Origin: Companilactobacillus pabuli
Lineage (GTDB): Bacteria; Bacillota; Bacilli; Lactobacillales; Lactobacillaceae
DNA length: 64,000 bases
Assembly: GCF_014058425.1 (NCBI RefSeq)
Contig: NZ_CP049366.1
Span: forward strand, 1,550,001-1,614,000
Reading direction: 5' to 3'
Shown: positions 58,071-64,000 of the stretch, one piece after another
Layout: every line of letters starts with the position of its first letter
Position numbering within the stretch: the first letter of the stretch is position 1
Position numbers and translations under genes: made by a program
Notes under the pieces: generated by a model
Seen by the model: the letters and a program-made list of their open reading frames with translations, nothing else
Database searches by the model: none
What the model was told of the DNA's origin: nothing

Positions 58071-58581
58071 TATTAAATTTCGAATTATCAATCCACTTAA
58101 GGACGATATACAAAAGCCCTGTCTGGTAAACCAAACTGAATGCTTCCTTTGGTAGTCTGGTAATCAACAATGCTGAATATGGAACGTTTGTCATCATGTG
58201 AATCCATATCGTGTTCAATCCAGTATTGACAACTACTGTAATCAAAAGCACTGTTACTAAACTTCTCCAAACTGTTACTTTATGGTTGTAAAGCATGTAA
58301 CCATAAATTGCGCCAGCGACTAAAGCTGAGAAAGTGAATCCTAGGAAGAATCCACCACTCGATGGCATTACAACGTTACTGATAACATCAGCTAAAACGT
58401 TTGCCATGGCAGCTTTCACTGGTCCAAAATAATAACCTAATAATCCTATTGCAATGAAACTAAAGCCGACTTTCAAGGTGTTGCTCCCGACGGAAAGCTT
58501 TGATAACACCATCTGCATTGCGATCAACAATGCCATCCAAGTGACTTCTTGCACGCTTATTACTGTACTTCTACTGTTCAT
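58057..58581 (-). CDS. folT: Folate-specific ECF transporter S component
   Basis: The start chosen is the ATG at 58581 because AGGAG abuts the earlier ATG (58590) but lies 9 nt from this one. The 174-residue product has about six membrane helices. The segment SKLSVGSNTLKVGFSFIAIGLLGYYFGPVKAA resembles FolT-type S components, and VTWMALLIAMQMVL is the N-terminal helix that docks on the shared EcfT/EcfA module, not encoded here. A THF riboswitch directly upstream supports folate as substrate. Confidence 0.9.
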   Translation of the reverse strand: MNSRSTVISVQEVTWMALLIAMQMVLSKLSVGSNTLKVGFSFIAIGLLGYYFGPVKAAMANVLADVISNVVMPSSGGFFLGFTFSALVAGAIYGYMLYNHKVTVWRSLVTVLLITVVVNTGLNTIWIHMMTNVPYSALLITRLPKEAFSLVYQTGLLYIVLKWIDNSKFNKIGQ

Positions 58582-58599
58582 AATCGACATCTCCTAGAC

Positions 58600-58728
58600 G
58601 GAGCTGCCACCAGATATAGGCTTAAGACGTATATAAAGTGGCGAATGCGGAAACAAGATCGCGAGATAACTCTTTGTCCGGTGTTCACATTCCGTTCCAC
58701 CAGCACTTAACGCCTTGAATCCTACTCC
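58600..58728 (-). promoter_or_regulatory. Tetrahydrofolate (THF) riboswitch controlling folT
   Basis: On the minus strand the RNA begins GGAGTAGGATTCAAGGCGTT followed by AAGTGCTGG, matching the class consensus (GGAGAGTA...GCGTTAAGTG), and closes with GGTGGCAGCTCC, which pairs with the initial GGAG. Between them are the expected stem arms. Just downstream, CTAGGAG is the folT ribosome site. The closing strand CTCC could alternatively pair with this GGAG, suggesting translational control. Confidence 0.9.
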
Positions 58729-58792
58729 AAATTTTTTAGTACTCGTCTATCATAGCACTATTTTTTCTGTAAACAAGTATTTTGTTTGCATT

Positions 58793-59536
58793 TTACTTAT
58801 TTCTCCATTCAAACTGAGCAATAACGTTCAGCACGTCACCGTTCTTTATCCAATGAATAGATTTATTGTTCGTATTATCTAGTTTAGCATATGCGACTGG
58901 TTGGCTTTCCGTATTGAGTTCTTTGTCGTACTTAATATCCATGCTAGTCAATTGATGACTACCGATAAAATCGATATCTAAGGTATCAACCATCCAATCA
59001 AAATAATATGAATTATTAACATGTTTATTAACATCGATATTGTAGTAACCGATATGTTGGGCTTGTTGGAAATCAAAGTCATCCGGTACTTTGACCCGAT
59101 TGAAACGTTTAAGTTTGGTAGTTTCAACTGCTCCAAACAAATCATCCAATCTATCAGCTGCACTGACAATCTTACGTTGTTTGATATCAATCAAGACAAA
59201 GGCACTCGTTGCACTGACCATGCGGTTGCCTTCTTCGTCATCGATCCAAAAATCACGATAGAAGAAATACTTATTGAAACTTGTTGCTTGAGTCGTGACT
59301 TTAATTTTTTGACCAAGTCTTGGCATCTTATCAATATCCATGTGATATTGAACCACGACCCAACCTAAGCCGTTATTCTTTACCATTTCACTACTATCGA
59401 TATCTGCTTGATGCAACTGCTTTTCTGACGTCAACAACATCACATCGACTAGAGCTGACAAACGCATGTCGCCGGTAAAGTTGACGAAATAATAAGGTAC
59501 TTCCATCTCGATTGAAAAGGTTCTTTTTTCAGTCAC
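58793..59536 (-). CDS. Acyl-ACP thioesterase (FatA/FatB-like)
   Basis: A 247-residue double hot-dog protein. The first hot dog spans about 1-140, with NGLGWVVVQYHMDIDKMP and SATSAFVLID. The second has HIGYYNIDVNKHVNNSYYFDWMVD (about 155-180), which carries the Asn and His of the plant-type thioesterase active site. It releases fatty acids from acyl carrier protein. The family is common in lactobacilli. It ends close to the riboswitch-folT unit and starts 3 nt after rsmI. Confidence 0.88.
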   Translation of the reverse strand: MTEKRTFSIEMEVPYYFVNFTGDMRLSALVDVMLLTSEKQLHQADIDSSEMVKNNGLGWVVVQYHMDIDKMPRLGQKIKVTTQATSFNKYFFYRDFWIDDEEGNRMVSATSAFVLIDIKQRKIVSAADRLDDLFGAVETTKLKRFNRVKVPDDFDFQQAQHIGYYNIDVNKHVNNSYYFDWMVDTLDIDFIGSHQLTSMDIKYDKELNTESQPVAYAKLDNTNNKSIHWIKNGDVLNVIAQFEWRNK

Positions 59537-59538
59537 GA

Positions 59539-60408
59539 TTATTCTTCTCCAATTCCATGATACAAATTATAAACTTCTTGTTTCTTTAAACCATTTTGTG
59601 AAGCCACTTCTTTGATAGCTTTGTTAGGTTTTAATCCCTGTGCTATCAATTTATCGACTGAGCTTACTAAATCGTCGTCAGACTCAACTTGAGCGACCTC
59701 TTCAGGCTTACCTGCAATAATCAAGACGTATTCGCCTTTAGGGTCATTTTCCTCATAATAAGCAGCTACTTGATCCAAACTGCCACGCAGAAAGGCTTCA
59801 TGAATCTTCGTTAATTCACGAGCTAAAGTGATTTGTCTGTCACCACCAAAATTGTCAATCAAATCTTGAATGGTTTTTTTTACTCGATAAGGTGACTCGT
59901 AAACAATCGTTGTCTCTTCACGATTAGCCAAATTATTTAAAGCTTGAGTTCTTTCTTTACCTTTTCGGGGTAAGAATCCGTAGAAATAAAATGGTTGTGG
60001 GTTGATTCCTGAAGCAATTAAAGCTGTAACTGAAGCAGTCGCTCCTGGCAATGGTACGACAGGAATCTCTTCTTTGATAGCAGCTTTAACTAATTCCTTA
60101 CCGGGATCACTAATTGATGGTGCCCCAGCATCACTTACTTGAGCTATTTTTAGTCCTTGATTCATTTTTTCTATTAATTCTGGAATACGTTGAGCAGTAT
60201 TATGTTCATGAAAACTTATTAATTCTGTTGGTATTTCAAAATGATTTAATAAATTTTTGGTATTACGCGTATCTTCAGCAGCAACTAAATCGACGTCTTT
60301 TAACGTGTTAACAGCTCGAAAAGTCATGTCTTCTAAATTACCAATTGGTGTTGGCACTAAAAAAAGGCAGCCCTTCGAATTATCAACAAAACTTCTTTGT
60401 TCCTTCAT
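59539..60408 (-). CDS. rsmI: 16S rRNA (cytidine1402-2'-O)-methyltransferase RsmI
   Basis: A 289-residue SAM-dependent methyltransferase of the tetrapyrrole methylase fold. The N-terminus has LVPTPIGNLEDMTFRAV, followed by AAEDTRNTKNLL, SDAGAPSISDPG and the FYGFLPRKGKER family motif. It methylates C1402 in the decoding centre. It lies 14 nt after yabA. Confidence 0.96.
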   Translation of the reverse strand: MKEQRSFVDNSKGCLFLVPTPIGNLEDMTFRAVNTLKDVDLVAAEDTRNTKNLLNHFEIPTELISFHEHNTAQRIPELIEKMNQGLKIAQVSDAGAPSISDPGKELVKAAIKEEIPVVPLPGATASVTALIASGINPQPFYFYGFLPRKGKERTQALNNLANREETTIVYESPYRVKKTIQDLIDNFGGDRQITLARELTKIHEAFLRGSLDQVAAYYEENDPKGEYVLIIAGKPEEVAQVESDDDLVSSVDKLIAQGLKPNKAIKEVASQNGLKKQEVYNLYHGIGEE

Positions 60409-60422
60409 TCAAATAGCTCCCC

Positions 60423-60788
60423 TTATCTGTTCTTAATTGCTTTTTTCTTACTCTTCTTATTACTTCCATAAAGGACATTAGTACAGAAGATACATTCTTC
60501 TTTGTCCTTACGATGAGTTCCATAAAATTGTTGGCAAACATGAAATCCTTTGCGATATAAACTTTCCAAATTTAATCGTGAATAGGATAATTTATTACCA
60601 TTAAAATCCTTATCTTCATAACCCATCTTTTCTAAATGCTTGCGAAGATTTTTGTTTTCAATCTTTAACTCTTCTTTTTCTTCTAGAGTCTTTGACAATT
60701 CTTCTTTAAGCAAAGAAACTTTTTTACTTATATCATTTAGTTGATCTGTGATTGTCTCAAATTCATCATATAAATCTTTCTCTGCCAT
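60423..60788 (-). CDS. yabA: Replication initiation control protein YabA
   Basis: A 121-residue protein with an N-terminal coiled coil (about 1-55) and a C-terminal zinc domain with HVCQQFYGTHR and CIFCTNVLYG (H-x-C...C-x-x-C). In Bacillus YabA links DnaA and DnaN to limit re-initiation. It lies between holB and rsmI, as in other Firmicutes. Confidence 0.93.
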   Translation of the reverse strand: MAEKDLYDEFETITDQLNDISKKVSLLKEELSKTLEEKEELKIENKNLRKHLEKMGYEDKDFNGNKLSYSRLNLESLYRKGFHVCQQFYGTHRKDKEECIFCTNVLYGSNKKSKKKAIKNR

Positions 60789-60799
60789 GATTTCACCTA

Positions 60800-61753
60800 C
60801 TAATCCACAAATTTTAATGACAAATCTTCTAAAATAGCTTGAAACGAAACATTACTTTTCCACATTTGTTGTGCTGTGAATAAATCATCTGACATTTGGA
60901 TAACTCGTTTAATACTCTTATTTGACAAGATATCCACAGATGTTAATGTCGATTTTTCTAAATTGTACCTTATTGATAATATATCACTAAAAATTTGATT
61001 CAACATGTCGAAAAACAAATGTTGTTGATCCTTATTCTCTACTAACGGCATAACGTCAGTCTGTATATCCACAAATGAATTTATTTTTTGTTTATTAATT
61101 TCTTTCAACCAACTCGTTATAACTGTGGTATATGCTTGAAATTTTTCACCGTCAATAGTCTCTAAGTATTTAATATCAGTGACTCTTAAAGCACGTTTGG
61201 CTTGTTCTTCTTTAAATCCTAAGTTAACTAACGCTGCAATTTCATCTTCATTACTTTGATTAGAAAGATGAAAAATTTGCACACGTGATTGAATCGTTGG
61301 CAACAACTGTTTAGCAGATTCAGCCAACAAAATAATCATCAAATTACCTTCTGGTTCTTCAATTGTTTTCAACAAGTTATTAGCAGCCTGGACGGTCATC
61401 TTCTCTGCTTCATCAATAATCAGGATTCGACGTTTCCCTTGAGTAGCGGCCATATTAGCTTCTTTTTTGAAAAACTTAACGTCATCAACACCGATACTTC
61501 TTTTATCAGTCTTGATTTCTAAAACGTCAGGATTATCGCCTAAAGCAATCGTCTGACATTTTTGACACGTTTGGTCAGGTGCTCCATCTACTAAGTTATC
61601 ACAAAATTGGCTTTGCGCTAACCAAATTGCCATTTGTTGTCTGACTTTTGATGAAGCACTATCGATCAAATACGCGTGCGACAACATATTGGAAGAAATA
61701 ATTTTTTGAAACTCATGAACTACGCGCGGTTGTTCTTTTACTAAACTTTCCAT
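60800..61753 (-). CDS. holB: DNA polymerase III subunit delta'
   Basis: A 317-residue clamp-loader subunit. The LSHAYLIDS start, a zinc cluster CDN...CQKC (C at about 51, 64 and 67), RRILIIDEAEKMT, and the sensor region LLKTIEEPEGNLMIILL and the LPTIQSRVQIF motif are seen. Walker A is degenerate (SASSKVRQQ), as is usual for the delta' subunit, which does not hydrolyse ATP. Confidence 0.94.
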   Translation of the reverse strand: MESLVKEQPRVVHEFQKIISSNMLSHAYLIDSASSKVRQQMAIWLAQSQFCDNLVDGAPDQTCQKCQTIALGDNPDVLEIKTDKRSIGVDDVKFFKKEANMAATQGKRRILIIDEAEKMTVQAANNLLKTIEEPEGNLMIILLAESAKQLLPTIQSRVQIFHLSNQSNEDEIAALVNLGFKEEQAKRALRVTDIKYLETIDGEKFQAYTTVITSWLKEINKQKINSFVDIQTDVMPLVENKDQQHLFFDMLNQIFSDILSIRYNLEKSTLTSVDILSNKSIKRVIQMSDDLFTAQQMWKSNVSFQAILEDLSLKFVD

Positions 61754-61755
61754 TA

Positions 61756-62082
61756 TTAAAATCTCACGAATTTATCCACCGGTAAAATGAAGCAAGTTGC
61801 ACCACCGACTTGAACTTCAACTGGATCAGCCATGCTTGAAGCAGCCTCTGGCATCAAGAATGTTGGTGTAACGTATTGTGAGCGAGTATGACTAGTTTTC
61901 TTGATAACAGCTAATACATCGTCAACTTTTTCCTCTTCAACACCGATTAAGAAGGTACAGTTTCCGGCTTTCAAAAAACCACCAGTTGATGGCAATTTAG
62001 TAGCACGAAAATTGTTTTTCACTAAGTTAGCTTCTAAGTGTTGGCTATCTTTATCTTGGACAATTGCAACAATTAATTTCAT
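61756..62082 (-). CDS. darA: Cyclic-di-AMP receptor DarA/PstA (YaaQ)
   Basis: A 108-residue PII-like protein. MKLIVAIVQDKD, NFRATKLPSTGGFLKAGNCTFLIGVEEE and VGGATCFILPVDKF cover the trimeric PII-like fold with its T- and B-loops that bind c-di-AMP. It is encoded between tmk and holB, the standard position in Firmicutes, and starts 3 nt after tmk. Confidence 0.95.
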   Translation of the reverse strand: MKLIVAIVQDKDSQHLEANLVKNNFRATKLPSTGGFLKAGNCTFLIGVEEEKVDDVLAVIKKTSHTRSQYVTPTFLMPEAASSMADPVEVQVGGATCFILPVDKFVRF

Positions 62083-62085
62083 AAT

Positions 62086-62736
62086 TTATTTTCCTCCATT
62101 AAAAACATCGGGAAATCTCTTGATTATAACATCTAAAGCATCAGCAACGACTTTTTCCACAGGTTGGGCAGCGTCGATAGTTTTGATTCGATCTGGATTA
62201 TTCTTAACGATCTCCATGTATGAATCATAAACACGTTGATGGAATGACAAAGCTTCCTTCTCCAAACGATCCATTGCACCTTCGTGGTCTTTTCTAATTC
62301 GACTAAGACCAACATCTGGCGTCACGTCAAAGTAAATTGTCAAATCAGGCAAATGGCCATCGATAGCAAAATCATTGATCTCAGTAACTTCTTTGGTACC
62401 AATTTGACGACCGCCACCTTGGTAAGCAATTGAACTATCAACGAAACGATCACTCAACATAACCTTGCCTTCGTCTAAAGCTGGCAAAACAGCATCAACT
62501 AAATGCTGACGTCTAGCCGCTGCGTACAATAGAGCTTCAGTTCTAGGGTCCATTTCTTCATCATGAATATCCAAAATAATTTTTCGGATTTTTTCAGCAA
62601 TGATACTGCCGCCGGGTTCTCGAGAAAGAACGACTTCTTTATCAGTTCTTTCCTTCAAAAGTGGCAATAGCTTCTCAAGTGCAGTCGTTTTGCCCGCTCC
62701 ATCTGGTCCTTCAAATGATATAAATATTCCTGACAT
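62086..62736 (-). CDS. tmk: Thymidylate kinase
   Basis: A 216-residue dTMP kinase. The P-loop EGPDGAGKTT is at about 9-18, the DRFVDSSIAYQGGGR signature near 95-109, and the LID region DHEGAMDRLE follows. It phosphorylates dTMP to dTDP. It begins an apparent tmk-darA-holB-yabA-rsmI transcript, with repeat E upstream. Confidence 0.97.
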   Translation of the reverse strand: MSGIFISFEGPDGAGKTTALEKLLPLLKERTDKEVVLSREPGGSIIAEKIRKIILDIHDEEMDPRTEALLYAAARRQHLVDAVLPALDEGKVMLSDRFVDSSIAYQGGGRQIGTKEVTEINDFAIDGHLPDLTIYFDVTPDVGLSRIRKDHEGAMDRLEKEALSFHQRVYDSYMEIVKNNPDRIKTIDAAQPVEKVVADALDVIIKRFPDVFNGGK

Positions 62737-62843
62737 TATATAACCCCTTTTAAATGATTACTACTATTTTACTTGAAAAACGAAATAAATGAAACTCATG
62801 GCAAGTTGTTATTTGGTTTTGATTAAAAATAAATCGAAGTCAA

Positions 62844-62912
62844 AAATAGCATTCATATATAGAATGTAGTTCTATTCAGAAGAACTACATTCTAATAATA
62901 TGAATGCTATTT
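62844..62912 (+). repeat. Companion hairpin of copy E
   Basis: AAATAGCATTCATA and TATGAATGCTATTT are outer arms, and TAGAATGTAGTTCT with AGAACTACATTCTA are inner arms: an almost perfect 30-bp hairpin. A TTATTTTTT tail follows on the plus strand. The arms have no sequence match to those at 39602 and 43659, but TTAGAA/TTCTAA cores recur. Confidence 0.75.
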
Positions 62913-62942
62913 ATTTTTTCTATTAAATTATAAAGCTACTAT

Positions 62943-63110
62943 CTAGTCCGGAATAGCAAAGAAAATTGGCTCAGTAGTGAAATTATTCTTAGCAACTTGT
63001 TGCTTAGAATAAGGCCGAGTTTTGAGATTTTGCGCACTTGATTTATGCAAAAGTTCAAAATCGTGCCCACTACGTTCCAGCCAAATTTTCTTTGCTATGG
63101 AGGACGGCAG
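62943..63110 (-). repeat. Covarying multi-arm intergenic element, copy E
   Basis: On the minus strand it begins GCCGTCCTCC and ends CCGGACTAG. P1 is ATAGCAAAGAAAATTTGGCT with AGCCAATTTTCTTTGCTAT (19 pairs with one bulge), entirely different from the other copies. P2 is GTAGTG with CACTAC, P3 the shared TTTTGAACTTTTGCAT with GCGCAAAATCTCAAAA, P4 TTATTCTAAGCAA with TTGCTAAGAATAA. It fills most of the gap between yaaL and tmk. Confidence 0.82.
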
Positions 63111-63122
63111 TTAAAAACACTA

Positions 63123-63410
63123 CTACCAGTGCTTTTCAGCTCGACTAGGTTGCTTCAAGAAAGTATCTTCTTCACCAAAAATAATATTGGTCGTAGCCTT
63201 AGCTTGGGCCTTTCTTCTTCTAGCTTCTAAATACAAAAATTGATACTTCAATTGATCTAATTTCAAATGAATTCTTGTCGTATCGTCTACATCCACTGAA
63301 TTATTAATCATTCTTTGGGTATTCCCGATTCGTCTTTGAATCTGGTGAATATTATCTAAGAGGCGATCGTCTTCCATTTTTTGGACAGACATTTTCTTTC
63401 TACCAAACAT
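63123..63410 (-). CDS. yaaL: YaaL-type DUF2508 protein
   Basis: A 95-residue protein with DDRLLDNIHQIQRRI and LKYQFLYLEARRRKAQ, the two helices typical of DUF2508. It follows recR by one or two nucleotides, as in Bacillus subtilis recR-yaaL. The function is unknown. Confidence 0.88.
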   Translation of the reverse strand: MFGRKKMSVQKMEDDRLLDNIHQIQRRIGNTQRMINNSVDVDDTTRIHLKLDQLKYQFLYLEARRRKAQAKATTNIIFGEEDTFLKQPSRAEKHW

Positions 63411-63411
63411 G

Positions 63412-64000
63412 TTAAATCTCCCTGCGACCTAGAACAGCACTCTTTAACGTCATTTCATCGGCATATTCAATGTCTGATCCGACTGCTAAACCATGTGCCA
63501 GTCTAGTTACTTTTATTCCAGCTGGCTTAACTAATTTGGCTAAATATTGAGCGGTTGCTTCCCCTTCTGGGGTTGCATTTGTAGCAATAATCAATTCTTT
63601 AACGCTTTGATTTTGCTTCAAACGATTAAGCAACATCTTAATATTCAAATCTTCTGGGCCAACTCCATCAACTGGCGATAAGACCCCTCCTAGGACGTGA
63701 TACAACCCGTTATAGCCGTTCATATCATCTAAGGACATGATGTCTTTAGCTTGTTCGACGACTAAAATAGTTGATTGATCACGACTCTTATCACTACAAA
63801 TTGGACAAATATCCTCAGTGGTAATATTTCCACAAATCTTACATTTCTTTAAATCTGTTTTAGCGGAAATTAAATTATCAGCAAATTCTTTAACTTGGTC
63901 TTTGTCCATACCAAGTGTGAAAAATGCCATTCGAGTAGCAGTCTTGCGACCAATACCCGGTAACATCATATAGCTATCGATTAATTTCGAAATTGGTTCT
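63412..64000 (-). CDS. recR: Recombination protein RecR (start beyond window edge)
   Basis: The frame runs to the right edge, where [26 protein letters not shown] is read. The first few residues are missing. A helix-hairpin-helix ([11 protein letters not shown]), a zinc finger [16 protein letters not shown], a TOPRIM domain ([23 protein letters not shown]) and the C-terminal [14 protein letters not shown] are all intact. RecR with RecFO loads RecA at gaps. An internal ATG at 63969 is not the true start. Confidence 0.97.
   Translation of the reverse strand, partial: EPISKLIDSYMMLPGIGRKTATRMAFFTLGMDKDQVKEFADNLISAKTDLKKCKICGNITTEDICPICSDKSRDQSTILVVEQAKDIMSLDDMNGYNGLYHVLGGVLSPVDGVGPEDLNIKMLLNRLKQNQSVKELIIATNATPEGEATAQYLAKLVKPAGIKVTRLAHGLAVGSDIEYADEMTLKSAVLGRREI

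Overview
The window looks like a stretch of a low-GC Gram-positive lactic acid bacterium. The whole gene set is of Bacillota type, and SLAP-domain and WxL surface proteins, an ECF-type folate transporter with a THF riboswitch and a type II-A CRISPR locus together point to Lactobacillaceae, plausibly Companilactobacillus or a relative. The genus is an inference from style, not from a search. Both window edges cut genes: a DEAD-box helicase at the left and recR at the right.

Layout. (1) 1-14,000 is ordinary housekeeping on the minus strand: ymdB-mutS-mutL-ruvA-ruvB, then queA-tgt-yajC, then zwf-dinB-nrnA-helicase. (2) About 14,100-28,000 is an AT-rich defence island. It holds a Gabija-like pair (OLD/TOPRIM nuclease plus UvrD-like helicase), each gene broken by one frameshift; a small secreted SLAP-domain protein; a complete type I restriction-modification system (hsdR-hsdM-hsdS) with a silent opposing hsdS and a tyrosine recombinase between them, which is the layout of a phase-variable specificity locus; and an Mrr-type restriction gene broken by a 10-bp tandem duplication. 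(3) 28,000-35,000 carries a DUF554 membrane protein, a MerR-family regulator and two tandem paralogous WxL/DUF11 surface proteins. (4) 35,000-45,000 holds groES-groEL with a CIRCE operator, a CPBP protease, a dicarboxylate/amino-acid symporter, manA, rex, an ABC-F ATPase and a DUF368 protein. (5) 45,000-55,600 holds an ACT/PFL-family gene pair, an ISL3-family insertion sequence with an 8-bp target duplication, and a type II-A CRISPR-Cas locus (cas9, tracrRNA, cas1, cas2, long csn2, array) resembling Streptococcus thermophilus CRISPR1. (6) 55,700-64,000 returns to housekeeping: tsaD-rimI-tsaB, folT with its riboswitch, an acyl-ACP thioesterase, rsmI-yabA-holB-darA-tmk, yaaL and recR.

The order tsaB-rimI-tsaD ... 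ABC-F-rex ... CPBP-groES-groEL is the same as in Bacillus subtilis, so the CRISPR/IS/PFL segment and the manA/symporter segment look like insertions into an old conserved block.

The most unusual signal is not a protein. Five intergenic elements of about 165 nt (3849-4014, 39347-39511, 39695-39857, 43800-43965, 62943-63110) share conserved single-stranded blocks and an apparent four-stem fold, but the closing stems differ completely in sequence between copies while keeping perfect pairing. Three of the loci also carry a terminator-like hairpin at a fixed side, and two are bounded by inverted GCCGTCGTCCG ends. This is compensatory change in a multicopy element and is the best candidate here for an undescribed structured RNA or mobile hairpin family. 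Two genes (dinB and the DUF368 gene) also seem to start at AUU and AUA rather than at AUG, GUG or UUG.
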